Below are positions 1-10,765 of a stretch of 64,000 nucleotides of DNA, piece by piece. The stretch is from Lucinisca nassula (Eukaryota > Mollusca > Bivalvia > Lucinida > Lucinidae). The stretch lies in the NCBI GenBank assembly GCA_963580285.1, contig OY757011.1, positions 165,631,406 to 165,695,405 of the forward strand. Reading direction: 5' to 3'. Numbering within the stretch: position 1 is the first letter of the stretch; every line of letters begins with the position of its first letter. A model generated the notes under the pieces. That model ran no database searches and was not told the origin of the DNA. It worked only from the letters and a program-made list of their open reading frames with translations. A program made the translations under genes and the position numbers.

Positions 1-142
1 GAAGTTAATTGACTCTTTCACCTCTGAGTTTCTGCGGTGAATTCTTCCATCTTTGTACATGTATTTGGAATCGTCCATACTGGTATATAGGAGGTTGAGA
101 TGAGACCAATAGCAGGATAGCAACTGGTGTTCGTGCTGATAA

Positions 143-350
143 CATCACGATAACAATTCCGTGAAATGAAGACCCCTCTAAACCCCACTTTATATAGAGA
201 AAATTGGGGTTTACGGGGGTATACATTATCTGCCTTATTTTTGCTCAAAAACATAGATTGTGAGTACTCGTTAGAACCGCCTCATTGAGGCGGTTCTAAC
301 GAGCACTCACAATCTATGTTGAAAGCAGAAATAACAAAGATGTTATCATT
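143..350. mobile_element. MITE-A copy, right end lost
   Basis: The left end resembles the inverted end seen in the 31-kb copies (CATCACG, then TCCGTGAAATGAA). An arm with AACCCCACTTTATATAG and GGGGTTTACGGGGG follows. The centre, 251-319, is a long near-perfect palindrome with apex CCTCATTGAGG. The right end decays after GAAATAAC. It is non-coding. Confidence 0.75.
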
Positions 351-417
351 TTTACCCAAAATGTATTGCTTCTGACACCATGTTGGACGCCATTATTTCA
401 CACGGACATGTTTTCCT

Positions 418-470
418 AATGAGACGGCTCCTTATGAGCGTCTTATCTGGATCTACACTGTTTGCAAAAG
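418..470. repeat. Hairpin-H fragment
   Basis: GACGGCTCCTTATGAGCGTC is followed by TTATCTGGATCTACACTGTTTGC, the right half of the Hairpin-H family. The left arm is mostly lost. A TTTA repeat (about 632-660) lies further on; the rest of 471-767 shows nothing recognisable. Confidence 0.55.
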
Positions 471-767
471 TATCTGTACTGATATACAGGGTTGAAAGGG
501 TTAAAGGTCGGTAGATGTAATGAAAGCATGCGTACGTGTGCATATGTTTCAAGAAATTTCTAATAATAAATAAATACATAAAAGTGTGATGACAGCATAT
601 GTACCAGCCCTTTGTTAAATCTAAAATAGAAATTTATTTATTTATTTATTTATTTATTTTTGTTTGTATGAGCATAAAATAAATAACTGTAGAAGAGCCG
701 ATAGCTCAAGTTTCATATTGATCACTAGCGGCAGGGTCAGTTTCATCCACTGCAACTTATTTTTTTA

Positions 768-1045
768 TAACCAAAGCATTGACAGCACTGGTGGGTCGAT
801 TGTTTTTTTTTTTTTTTTTTTTTGTTGTTGTTTTTTTTAAGGGTAGGCTGGAAAAATGATCCTGACCCATTTCGTTTAACCCTTAAATTCCTGTACTGTA
901 AGCAAAAGTGTAGACATTGATGAGACATCGCATTCTTCGACAAATATTCTGGGTCTACATTGTTTGCCAAACCTGACACATGATTCCAGTCCAGATTTTA
1001 TAGATAACCCTCGTACGCAACACAATGATATCACAGCGATAAGAA
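768..1045. mobile_element. Long Hairpin-H element
   Basis: The same flanks occur at 10085-10400 and 16306-16470: TTAAATTCCTGTACTGTAAG before the hairpin, and AGTCCAGATTTTATAGAT after it. The hairpin here (about 905-980) is degraded. Two T tracts (near 802-840) interrupt the left side. Confidence 0.6.
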
Positions 1046-1228
1046 TTTCGCAGCTATTTTCTATAAATTACCATTTTCTACAGATCAGTAATAGCCACGT
1101 GGACAGCAACTACTTCTGACAAATCAATCGAACCTATCACTGTTATTATAATAATGATGAGTTATCTACAAAATGGTTTTCCATCATCGACTTTACAAGC
1201 CTTAAGAATAATTGAGTCATTACTTTGA

Positions 1229-1560
1229 CCAAATATTCTCGTTCGTACGAGATTTTTTTCTCGTTTGTACGAGAAAATTTCTCGTTTGTACGAGAATATT
1301 TCTCGTTTGTACGAGAAAATTTCTCGTTTGTACGAGAATATTTCTCGTTTGTACGAGAAAATTTCTCGTAGGAACGAGAAAAAATTCTCGTTCGTACGAG
1401 AATTTTTCTCGTTCCTACGCGAAAGTTTTCTCGTTCGTACGAGATTTTTTCTCGTTTGAACGAGAAAGTTTCTCGTTTGTACGCGAAAATTTCTCGTTTG
1501 TACGAAAATATTTCTCGTTTGTACCAGAAAGTTTCTCGTTTGTACGAGAAAATATTTTTT
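1229..1560. repeat. 21-bp minisatellite of short palindromes
   Basis: About 15 units of 21 bp, each CTCGTTTGTACGAG plus a spacer that alternates AAAATTT and AATATTT, so there is also a 42-bp period. Each unit is close to its own reverse complement. The period is a multiple of three and the units lack stops, so several frames on both strands stay open. These are not credible genes. Confidence 0.92.
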
Positions 1561-1658
1561 TTTCTCAACTTATTTTGACCCTAGTAGGCTTTCGTAATTA
1601 TGGATGTTTTATCATAGATGAATTTGACAGTCTTCGTGGCCTCGCTTGCATGTACATA

Positions 1659-3121
1659 TACTCAGATTCAATAAAAACGCACCACTAGTACTATACCTCA
1701 AATTTTAATTGATTCACAATATCTCTTAATGAATTATCACTAACTTATCCACAGACTCACTGCAGAGTTGCAGCATTTCTTGGATGCAGAGATAGGCATA
1801 TGCCTCAGAGACTCGAATAAGTCCAACACACCCATATATCCTATTACAGGGTATGTCCACCATTAACATCAAGTGTTGTTTGGTATCGACGCCTCATGTT
1901 TCGAATTAAACGCTGTATCTGGTCTTGTGTGATGTCCCATTCTTCCTGTAGCGCCATGGCAAGATGCTGACGGTTGATTGGCGGATGACGTCGGCTGTAC
2001 ACACGTTTTCCGAGCTGGTCCCACAGGTGCTCAATTGGATTTAAATCCGGCGAAAACGCAGGCCAAGGAAGAACTTGCAAACCATTTTTATTGAAAAAGT
2101 CTATGGTTAGCCTCGCAGAATGAGCACGTGCATTGTCCTGTTGTCACCATTATTGTGTATAAACGGTACCACCTCAGACGCTAAGATTTCATCGATGTAC
2201 CGACGTGCCGTCAAATTGCCATCAACAACGATGAGTTGGGCTTTGTGGCGCCACGAGATCCATCCCCACACCAGTATGCTACCACCCCAACGTGACACCT
2301 GTTTAACACAACAATCTTGAAATCGCCCCCCCCCCCCCCCCCACGTCGACGCCATACTTTACGCCGCCTATCAAACATTTTAACACAAAAACGGGACTCG
2401 TCCGTGAACAGTACACCACGCCAACACTGTTGTGTCTATCCGGATACGCTGTCGACACCAATTAAAGCGACTGATTCGACTTGCCGCCGTCAAAACGTTC
2501 CCCCTATACGTCTTATGGCTAGAAATACCGCGTTCCTGGAGACGCCGCCGTACAGTCAAGGAACTTACGCGTAGGTTACGGGTTCCCACTGTTTCCTGGG
2601 CAGTTTCCGCAGATGTCCTGAATCGGTCGCGTAAATGACTCAAAACAATGTACCGGTCCTACTGACGTGTAGTAACACGTTCACGTCCAGGGCGTTGTCT
2701 ATCGACCACAGACCCCGTAGCATTGTGCCTTTAAACCAATCGAACAATCGTTGTGTGCGAACAATTCATACGCTCTGCAACCTGGCAGTATGAAAGCCCG
2801 CCTTCAACCATAACGAGGGTACGATGACAATCGACGTTACTTATACGTCCCATTGGCTTGTTCTTGCGAAATGTTTTGCTGGCTTTTAACGTAAAGAATC
2901 CGCACCTTATAATGACAGTAAAGAAAGTGCCAAAAATATCGTGATTACGAAAATTTTGCAATTTTTTACTTTTTGCACATGCACATCATGAAAATCACGC
3001 AGTATTTGTGTCAAACTCATGCTTCGGTGACAACTTTACAATATCGTATTTATTAGTCGAAAAAGTCAGTATTTTGTACCTTAAACTTCTCAAAGTGGTG
3101 CGTTTTCATTGAATCTGAGTA
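1659..3121 (-). mobile_element. Tc1-like DNA transposon (dead)
   Basis: The inverted ends match over about 28 bp: TACTCAGATTCAATAAAAAC at 1659 and its reverse complement ending at 3121, with one mismatch. A TA duplication flanks the element (1657-1658 and 3122-3123), as expected for Tc1/mariner. The length of 1463 bp is normal for Tc1. The interior holds one decayed transposase on the minus strand. Confidence 0.88.
1844..2853 (-). pseudogene. Tc1-like transposase pseudogene (DD34E type)
   Basis: Cut-and-paste transposase of the Tc1 family, read on the minus strand from a likely start at 2853 (MGRISNVDCHRT). Visible parts in order: an N-terminal helix-turn-helix (SYCQVAERMNCSHTTIVRL), the segment GRERVTTRQ, the first catalytic D in TDESRF (about 2390), the second D in QDNARAH (about 2145), and the final E in SPDLNPIEHLWD (about 2030). 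The gene is broken by an in-frame TAG near 2665, a frame change just before TDESRF, a frame change near a C17 homopolymer (2326-2342 on the plus strand), and another near the second D. The TIRs are still readable, so the element is old but not ancient. The surrounding TA-flanked ends confirm the assignment. It cannot make active enzyme. Confidence 0.9.
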
Positions 3122-3258
3122 TATATGAAAAACATAGTCTAGTGTATATACATGAGCTATCCGCTGGGAGCTGAATGCGACTTTGCACGTTTCAAGAAAA
3201 AAAAAGTTTGATTTAAAACATTAACCCAATTTGTACCAGAAATCCCAAACGGGTATCT

Positions 3259-3316
3259 GGCAAACAATGCAGACCAGATTAGAACGCGGCGTCTTACCAG
3301 GACCTACACTGTTTGC
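3259..3316. repeat. Hairpin-H copy
   Basis: GGCAAACAATGCAGACCAGA and the opposing CCAGGACCTACACTGTTTGC form imperfect arms around a CGCGGCG apex. It lies next to a MITE-A copy. Confidence 0.7.
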
Positions 3317-3387
3317 AAAATATCCAGCCATTTTCCAAAAGACTTTTGAAGAAAACACAACCTGTCACCCCTAAATTTTGAAATGGA

Positions 3388-3712
3388 TGCCTATATAATT
3401 TTGACACCTTAAACTCCACTTTTATGCAGATTAACTGAGCTTTACAGGGGTCACTGCTTGAACCGCGATTGCGGGTACTCATTAGAACCACCACGTCGAG
3501 GCGATTCTAACGAGTTCCCACAACCTCTGCTCAAAAACAAAGAATGTGGGTACTTGTTAGAACCGCCTCGCCGAGGCGGTTCTAACGAGTCCCCACAATC
3601 TTTATTTTGAGTAGACATGTGAAAAATATCAGAATTTTTTATCTAAAATTTTTTCAATTTTTGGTGGTAAAATTTTCTATATACTTGTATAGGCGTGTTT
3701 TTTTCGTAATGT
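3388..3712. mobile_element. MITE-A copy with two central palindromes
   Basis: It runs from GCCTATATAATTTTGACACC to TATAGGCGTGTTTTTTCG. It carries two palindromes side by side: a decayed one at 3467-3525 (apex CACGTCGAGG) and a clean one at 3540-3602 (apex CCTCGCCGAGG). Most copies have one. A second apex was therefore gained by tandem duplication. Confidence 0.8.
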
Positions 3713-3764
3713 CTGAAGTTTCCTAAACCCTTATCCTGCTGTTCACGACAACCCCTATCTTTTA

Positions 3765-3830
3765 AAACAGTGTAGATCCAGATCAGATGGCTTCTGAAGA
3801 AGCCATCTGATCTGGATCTACACTGTTTGG
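3765..3830. repeat. Hairpin-H copy, near-perfect
   Basis: About 62 bp, with arms AACAGTGTAGATCCAGATCA and its complement and apex GGCTTCTGAAGAAGCC. The stem is about 29 bp without a mismatch. Confidence 0.88.
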
Positions 3831-3987
3831 CATTCAGTTTATGAATTTGTAGCAATAAATAAAATCAAGTAATTTGATTGGTTGATAGACAGAAATGGGT
3901 GTTGCTTAAATGAATATTCAGCAAGATAAGGGTTAACTCTTGCTAGTCTGTGAAGCTGAGCACGTCAGATCGTGTCTAATCTAACCT

Positions 3988-4231
3988 GGGGTGAGTTGTT
4001 CAAAGCATTGTTAGCTTAACGAGCTCGTTAGTGGTAAAATTGTTAACTGTTCTGGCGAGTAAAATATCTGATAAAGTGGTATTTTTGCTGAAAAAATGTG
4101 TGCAGCTTTTGAAAATGCAAAAGCTGCTCACATTTTTTCAGCAAAAATATTAGCATATTTGCAATATTAAATGATCAATGTTTTAACGATACGTTAACTA
4201 ATGACATCGTTAGTTTTGAACAACTGCTCCC
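3988..4231. mobile_element. Hairpin-G element
   Basis: The ends are inverted: GAGTTGTTCAAAGCATTGTTAG on the left and ATCGTTAGTTTTGAACAACTG on the right. The centre is a hairpin (about 4089-4150) with ATTTTTGCTGAAAAAATGTG arms. A second copy is at 30825-31010. It is non-coding. Confidence 0.8.
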
Positions 4232-4270
4232 TGGTCGCTAAACTTCTTCTCTTGTCACGGCACTCTTATA

Positions 4271-4514
4271 CAGTAAAATTCCCATATGACTACCATCTTT
4301 GGGACTGTTCAAAAGTGGTCTTTAAGAACAGTTTTGAGTCCATCTTTGGGACTGTTCAAAAGTGGTCTTTAAGAACAGTCCCAAAGATGGTCTCTGACCA
4401 GAGGACACCGTTTACAGAAAACACAAATAAAGAATAACTGCAACATAGTAAATAAGTTTTTTAACGCCAGAATAAATCTTAATTTCAGGTGGTCTTAATA
4501 ACGGAATTTTACTT
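4271..4514. mobile_element. Short TA-flanked MITE with internal duplication
   Basis: The ends are CAGTAAAATTCC and GGAATTTTACTT with TA on both sides (4269-4270, 4515-4516), a pogo-like arrangement. Inside, a unit starting CCATCTTTGGGACTGTTCAA occurs twice (about 4298 and 4342). The second copy closes on GAACAGTCCCAAAGATGG, giving a hairpin. Confidence 0.7.
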
Positions 4515-4516
4515 AT

Positions 4517-5160
4517 AATATATTATATATTATTTTCCCTTGCCCGAACGATACTGATAACCGCATGAAACGATAAAACGTATACTTCGTACAATATGAT
4601 AATTGCGGTTATGCCAGAAAACATGTCTGTAACACCAGCCTTTGCTCCAGTTTCATAAACACGTCGGGCAGGTTTTCAGTACAGCTTTGGAACAACTTCA
4701 GCGTTATTCTATCTGCTGGAGTAAACCTAAACAGTTAACAACATAATTAAATATTCACAATAAAACCTTTTTTTCACCACCTGAAATAATATCAAAATGT
4801 AGAAACAACTTGTGAATTCAAATATTCAAAACAAAACCCATCAAGTTTTTATGTAAATGAATAAAAATATACAAATTTCACGTTTTATCAAATACTACAA
4901 GGCGTAAAGCAAAACGTTTTCATCAGAAGTTGCATATTCTAATAACAACAGAACCCCCCCCCCCCCTCCCCAACCCCACCCCCCAAAATAAATAAAATAA
5001 AACAAATAAAAAAAAGAGGAAAATTTCAAATTCTATTTATTTTTCTTTTCAAAATATCTAATTACCTAATTACGAATGATATGGCAAAACAATTTTCACC
5101 AACCTGATTTAAGCAAGCATGCATTCAGTTCCCAACAAAAGTAAATGCACTTAAATCCAC
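4517..5160. other. AT-rich spacer, nothing recognised
   Basis: No supported gene. It contains a C-rich run near 4953-4985 and A-rich stretches after it. Confidence 0.6.
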
Positions 5161-5229
5161 CTGTATTAAGCAAGCACCTATCTTAAACAAGCACACTTTA
5201 AATACCCCTTGGGTGCTTGCTTAATACAG
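5161..5229. repeat. Short hairpin element
   Basis: The arms CTGTATTAAGCAAGCACC and GGTGCTTGCTTAATACAG are perfect inverses around a 33-bp centre that holds another partial copy (TTAAACAAGCAC). It may be a minimal foldback. Confidence 0.75.
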
Positions 5230-5293
5230 ATTTTTGGAATTTGGTACACAAAATGGTAACTTGAAAATTTGGATATATGTACGAAAAATGCTA

Positions 5294-5638
5294 CAGTAGA
5301 ACTTCGATGGCTCGAACACCGATGGCTCGTTTACCTCTGATGTGTCGAACCCATTCTTGTGCCCCTAGGGAAATCCTCTATATAAGAAATAGTGGGGATA
5401 AATAAGGAAATTTAAGTCTTTTATCTTGCAAATGTTTGCTGTGTGTACTCATTAGAATCGCCTCGATGAGGCGATTCTAATGAGTACACACAGCATACAT
5501 TTTCATTAAAGAACACCGAAAAGATGTCTAAAAGTATCTCGTTATGCCTCCTGACAGTAACCTCAGTGGCTCGAACTAACCCTGTCTCGAACAGACTTTC
5601 GATGTTCCAAAGGTGTTCGAGCCATTGGAGTTCGACTG
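5294..5638. mobile_element. MITE-P copy 1
   Basis: The ends are CAGTAGAACTTCGATGGCTC and GAGCCATTGGAGTTCGACTG, with TA duplicated (5292-5293, 5639-5640). CAGT ends and a TA target suggest a pogo/Tigger-type parent. The centre, 5438-5494, is a perfect palindrome with arms GTACTCATTAGAATCGCCTC and apex CTCGATGAG. Confidence 0.9.
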
Positions 5639-5640
5639 TA

Positions 5641-6002
5641 TTTTCAAAACAAATGGAGTCACTGGTCTGTTTACTGAAAGTGGTATTCTCTTAAAGGGAA
5701 AGTCTCAATATGGAAGCTATCTAATGAAGGATAAAGGAAGCACAGCACTCTAAAAAAAAGGTTAACCAAAAGATATACCTAAATAAGTTAGAATACATAA
5801 TTACAATTTTCAACGGAAAATTTGTTCGTTAATGTATTTATATGAGTAAGGTGCCTCCAATGAAGCAATACAGTGCTAATGTGATAGCAATCCACTGAAG
5901 AATAAAGATAACATATCACTTTAGAAAAGCTTAACCTAAAGGTAAAAGACGACGGCGCGGACATCACTATTTTATAGGAGCGATTTTAGAAAAAAAAAAG
6001 TC
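5641..6002. other. Spacer, nothing recognised
   Basis: AT-rich, with no open frame or repeat boundary that can be supported. Confidence 0.5.
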
Positions 6003-6640
6003 CAAAAGGAGAAATGTTCTAGCAAATGCATAAACATATAACATGGAATAAAACCTTCAATTTTAGTGAAACCGACTGGAAAAATATATACTCATGGCCA
6101 TTTAAAATAACAAATAACACTTTACTCCAGTGGTTTCAAACATGTTTCAATCATAATATATTACCCACAAATAAATTTCTGCATAAAATCAAAATTATAG
6201 ATAATCCGTTGTGCTCATTTTGCTCTAAAGGTTTGGAAACTATTAGACATCTTTTATCAGAATGTGAATGTACACAAAAGCTCTGCCATGACTTCAAAAT
6301 TTGGTGCTCAGAGAATAATATCAATTTAAAAGTTGAACAAATACCGTTCCCATTTGGTATACATAGTCATGACTCAACTCAACTGTAGCTTACCAACTAA
6401 TCCTGTTGGAAATGAAATATTATATGTATTCATGTAGGTGCACGAAAAATAGTTTGAGCCTGACTGTATTGAAACACAGACTCATGCTTCTTTATAAAAC
6501 AAATAAGGAAATAGCAGTTTTGGAAAACAAATACAAGAATTTTAAAACCACTAGGGAACAGTATCATCATTTGATGTCTGAACTTGATGTAATAACTAAG
6601 GGTTGATTTGGTCAGCTCCTTGCCTAGGTGACCTGACTCT
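6003..6640 (+). pseudogene. LINE ORF2 C-terminus, 5'-truncated relic
   Basis: The open part 6026-6388 ends a LINE reverse transcriptase protein. It has WFQTCFNHNILPTNKFLHKI followed by the zinc-knuckle-like NPLCSFCSKGLETIRHLLSE, with Cys-Cys-His-Cys spacing typical of the region after the RT domain in L1/Tx1-like LINEs. After a frame break near 6390 the tail continues at 6406-6606 (RCTKNSLSLTVLKHRL, then a lysine-rich end). A T-rich stretch follows at 6660. RT and endonuclease are missing, as expected after 5' truncation. The clade call is tentative; that it is a LINE C-terminus is fairly sure. Confidence 0.75.
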
Positions 6641-7315
6641 TTTCCTTTCTGTGTGTACATTTTTTTTTTCTTAAAATACTCCCCAATAGAAAAAGCATCT
6701 TCTTGATATTCATTTTGGGTATTCAGCTTAAGCTCTTTAATGTCAGTAACATAGCCAAAGATGGGAAATTTTCAGTGACTTCAATTTCTTCAATAATTTC
6801 TCTTTAACTTAGAATTGTGAGAAGTAAACTGAATTACGTAAATACTTGTTTAATGATGTACAAACTATTTCTTTGTCTTGTATGTATTTTGTCACAACTA
6901 CAGTCAGTGGAACTGTTCGAAGACAGCTATGTTACGAATATGCCAGAGGAAATCATCTCAATGCTCACTAGGACTGCCTGGCTGGAGCAGATCCATTGGT
7001 CATAGAGTAGATGAGCTGTGGTGCATAAAACAATGAAAGTAGTCTACACTGCCTATTCAATTATCCACTTGGACTGAAGTTGTGATATCTGTTATCTGAC
7101 ATGTAATAAAATGAAACAATATTAAGGTGTGCTGGTGGGATGGTCCTCCCCGACCCACTACACACCAAAATGACGGGGAGAATAAACGGGCATCCAACAG
7201 GATGTTAAAAAAACAACATATAAGCCAGATAACAATAAAACCAACAACCTCTGTCACCAGCGAAGACATGGATAAGTCTTTGCATCAAGCTAGTCTACCA
7301 GTCTTCGGTTTTTAC
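6641..7315. other. Spacer, nothing recognised
   Basis: Small open frames here have no family features. The short hydrophobic frame at 6817-7005 has no neighbouring support. Confidence 0.5.
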
Positions 7316-7317
7316 TA

Positions 7318-7663
7318 CAGTCGAACTTCGATGGCTCGAACACCGATGGCTCGTTTACCATGGCTGAGTCGAACCCGTTTTTGAGTCCCTAGGGAATTCC
7401 TCTGCATAAGAAAAGTTTGGGATAACTAAGGAGATTTTCTACTTTTATCTTGTGAATGTGTGCTGTGTGTACTCATTAGAATCGCCTCAATGAGGCGATT
7501 CTAATGAGGACACACAACATACATTTATGTTACAGAACACCGAAAAGAAGTCCAAAAATACCCCCGATCGTTTTCTGGAAGTATGCAACAGCGGTTCGAA
7601 CAACTGCTGTCTCGAACAAATTTCTATGGTCCCAAAGGGGTTCGAGCCATCGAAGTTCGACTG
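7318..7663. mobile_element. MITE-P copy 2
   Basis: CAGTCGAACTTCGATGGCTC and GAGCCATCGAAGTTCGACTG are exact inverted ends, with TA on each side (7316-7317, 7664-7665). The central palindrome near 7460-7513 has apex CTCAATGAG, with one mismatch between arms (GAGTACACAC is GAGGACACAC here). Confidence 0.92.
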
Positions 7664-7689
7664 TATTTGGATAAGCCAGACGAATAGCG

Positions 7690-7737
7690 AATACTGATCT
7701 AATGCGCGGATGCGCAGGTTAATCTGATATGCTTGTC
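7690..7737. repeat. Decayed hairpin with TGCGCGGATGCGCAG apex
   Basis: GCGAATACTGATCTAATGCG is followed by CGGATGCGCAGG and TTAATCTGATATGC. The same apex is in MITE-Q at 47 kb, and a shorter-loop version is at 58.97 kb. Confidence 0.5.
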
Positions 7738-8567
7738 ACACAATTTTACGGGATTTTGTCGCGTGCCGGCTCATATATTACAAAGATATGTAGCTAAATT
7801 TTAGCATTGAATGACTTAAATATGCAGTCATAACCACATGCTTAGCATAAATGTTTTCAATCAGCGACCGCTATTTGAATTGAATTACATTTCCTTCTTT
7901 TTATAAAAGAAATTCCTTTTAAATTGCAGTGTCACATGTAAATTAGGTCAGATCTTTTAAAATAAAATACTGTTGTATTTACAAGAAAAGGCAGTTCCGT
8001 GTTGATTTTTTTCTCCAGTTCTCAAGGACGCAAGGTGTTTCAACTGTATTATGTATGAATAAAATTATTTTGAATGCATTAAAGGATGAGGAATGACGGT
8101 TATTTAATGTTTTTGTTTAAAATTTATTAAGCGTCGTGTGGTGACGGTAGAAAGTCTCCCCGTATTTCATTGCAACCGCGCAACTAGCAGTTCAGTGCAA
8201 ATACGTCAGAACACAATGACAAGCTTAACAAGAATCTTCGTAACAAGTGGCATGTTTGTCAAAGTACAAAGAAAACGTTATCCAAAATTAGCGGTAAATT
8301 TCCGCTTAACAGAGAAACTGGGGGCGGAGCTTGTCAAAAAAAAATCTATACCACTGCAATCCCACCTTCTTGCACTGCATATTAAAAACGGTATTAACAT
8401 TACGTCAATTGTCTGAAAGTTTCGGCCAATTAACTGAGAAGGACTTGCTACGCAATCGGTCTGCCCACGTTGTCAGTCATCTCTAAAACCTGTTCAGATC
8501 AGAAGCACATGCTAGAAAGCTCAACAGGACGCGAAAAAGCTTTCGGCGCGTCTTTGCTATTCGTTGT
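7738..8567. other. Spacer, nothing recognised
   Basis: A 92-codon open frame (8138-8416, plus) has no recognisable domain and no supporting signals, so it is not called a gene. Confidence 0.45.
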
Positions 8568-8832
8568 CATTACGAAAACACGCCTATACAAATACATTGT
8601 AAATGTTACCGCCGAAAAAAAACGAGAAAAAATTTAAGACGAAAAAATGTGATATTTTTCTTATTTCTGCTCAATATATAGATTGCCTCATCAAGGCGGT
8701 TCTAACGAGTACCTACAATCTATATTTTTAAGCGGAAATATGAAAAATAAGGTTTAATCCTGTAAACCCCAGTTTCACAATATAAAAGTGGGGTTCAAGG
8801 GGTCAGAATTATATAGACGTGTTTTCGTGATG
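8568..8832. mobile_element. MITE-A copy, left palindrome arm partly deleted
   Basis: It runs CATTACGAAAACACGCCTAT to TATAGACGTGTTTTCGTGATG. In the centre (8670-8730) the left arm has lost about 20 bp right up to the apex, leaving GATTGCCTCATCAAGGCGG. Confidence 0.9.
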
Positions 8833-9163
8833 GCAAACAGCATCAATTGTACGATGAGTGAAGGCTTATTGCTAAACGGCTGGTTTCGTAGTTGTCCGGT
8901 CGACTTTGTCACTCGATACGTCCAAAACAAATAAATGTCGGAGTGTGGAACAAGCCATAAAACTGGACCTTTATTATAGCAAATATTGACGAGAAAATGA
9001 AGAATTTCTCGGAAAGAAGTGTTAGTAGGATAAGATGGATTTTCCATCTTAGAATTGACTGTTTATGGATGTGCTTCTCAAGATAATTACTATTATATAG
9101 CCAAACAGAATACATTCAAACTTCAACACCTTTGGAGGCAAGAAAGGTTGTTGGAGATAGGAT

Positions 9164-9447
9164 TAGCTCGAACCATTGAGCGCCAGGTCGAGAACCTATA
9201 ATCGGAATAATTTAGGTATATCTTTTTGATGTTCTATGAAAAGTATGTTGTGTGTACTCATTAGAATCGCCTCATTGAGGCGATTCTAATGAGTACACAC
9301 AACATTCATCTTCAATATAAAATTAAGAAAATGTCCCGTAACTACCCCTCGTTATGAATCTGGAGTCATGGGAAGGAGACTTTGGATTCAAGAATAGGCT
9401 CGACACAGCCCTGGTTTACGGGTCATCGACGTTCGAGTTATTGAAGT
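9164..9447. mobile_element. MITE-P copy 4, decayed ends
   Basis: The ends are worn (TTAGCTCGAACCATTGAGCG; GGGTCATCGACGTTCGAG). The central palindrome at 9247-9305 is still perfect: GTACTCATTAGAATCGCCTC, apex CTCATTGAG. The core is better kept than the ends. Confidence 0.75.
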
Positions 9448-9524
9448 CTCACTGCCATGTTTCCTCTCATGTATCTTTCAGGCATATCCGTGCATTTCTC
9501 AAGAAAATTTATGATACTGTTCTA

Positions 9525-9810
9525 ATTATTACGAAAACAAGCCTATACAAATACATTGTAAACGAAAAAAAAAAAAAAAAAAACACGAACATTTTAAGAT
9601 GAAAACTTGTGATATTTTTCTTATTTCTGCACAAAATAGAGATTGTGGGTACTCGTTAGAACCGCCTCATAGAGGCGGTTCTAACGAGTACCAACAATCT
9701 ATATTTTAGAATAGAAACAAGAAAAATAAGGTTTACCCTGGAAACCCCAGTTTTACTATATAAAAGTAAGGTTCAAGGGGGCCAAATTATATAGGCGTGT
9801 TTTCGTGATG
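9525..9810. mobile_element. MITE-A copy
   Basis: It runs ATTACGAAAACAAGCCTATA to TATAGGCGTGTTTTCGTGATG. The palindrome near 9643-9704 has apex CTCATAGAG. An A-run of about 20 lies in the left arm. Confidence 0.92.
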
Positions 9811-10084
9811 ATGTTCTATATTGTGGCCTAATTCCTAACAACAGCTTATGTTTAATGCTCTGTTCTAAAGCGAATGGTCAAAAGACACACCAAATCAAAG
9901 CAATTTCGACCCTGTAAACCGATACTAGCCCTCTCACCAGGAGGATCTACAATGTAAGAGATTTTTTTCATGATTGGGACTAAAAAGAATGGTATCAAAG
10001 TCTATTTAAAAAAAAAAAAACAAACTCAAAGGTTTAAGGGTTAACCAGAGACCACAAGGAGATGAAATATGTAGGTCACACAGC

Positions 10085-10400
10085 ACAAGAAAAAGTACCG
10101 GTGGGTAGATTGCCCTGGGTAGGCTAGGAAAATAGAACGGGACTGAGACTTAAAATGTTTCGTTTGATACTTAAATTCCAGTTTTAAAGCAAAAAAATAT
10201 AGACGCTGATCAGAAGCCGCGTTTTGCGGCGTCTGACCCTAAAACTCCCGTACTGTAAGGAAATACATGTAGTGTAGACCCCCTTCAGACGCCGCGTTCC
10301 GCTGCGTCGGATCTGGGTATACACTGTTTGGCAAGTCCAATTCATGAGTCCAGCCAAAATTCTATAGATGACCTTATTTCGCAACACATTGACCGCAGTG
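10085..10400. mobile_element. Long Hairpin-H element with two hairpins
   Basis: The flanks match 768-1045. It holds GAAGCCGCGTTTTGCGGCGTC (near 10205) and then a full hairpin (10262-10334) with apex CGCCGCGTTCCGCTGCGTC and end ATACACTGTTTGGC. Confidence 0.6.
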
Positions 10401-10456
10401 TAATAAACGTGGGGTTCAAGGGGGGTCAAAATTATATAGGCGTGTTTGTGTGATGG
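10401..10456. mobile_element. MITE-A right-end fragment
   Basis: ACGTGGGGTTCAAGGGGGGTC then TATAGGCGTGTTTGTGTGATG. Only the outer 60 bp remain. Scraps of the same family (AAACCCCACTTTATATAG) lie at 10513-10532. Confidence 0.75.
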
Positions 10457-10710
10457 GAGTATGTTGACGTTTATAATTAAATTATATTATTGCTGAACAC
10501 CCTGGTCCTGGTAAACCCCACTTTATATAGAGAAATCTGTTAACAAGAATATAAGTTTGCCAACAAACTATGATTTGGAGGAAAAGTAAGATAAATATTA
10601 TACATTTTCATAAAAGATATGGGTCTTGGAGATATGAAAAATGCACTATACCACATGGGTTTGTTAAATGAACCTAAACACATTTTTTACCGGAAAACTC
10701 CAAAATGGGT

Positions 10711-10762
10711 AATTTAGCAAACAGTGCAGCCCAGATCGTTCGATCTGGGCCAACTAATACAT
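10711..10762. repeat. Hairpin-H fragment
   Basis: GCAAACAGTGCAGCCCAGAT, then CGTTCGATCTGGGCC. The right end is lost; a LINE relic begins at once. Confidence 0.6.
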
Positions 10763-10765
10763 ATG

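Noticed and set aside
1146..1688. 140- and 158-codon frames on both strands
   Set aside because: They translate the 21-bp minisatellite. Openness follows from the unit length and lack of stops, not from coding.
3467..3602. Repeated palindromes as a CRISPR-like array
   Set aside because: The palindromes lie inside MITE copies with their own TIRs. There are no regular spacers or cas genes, and the host is an animal.
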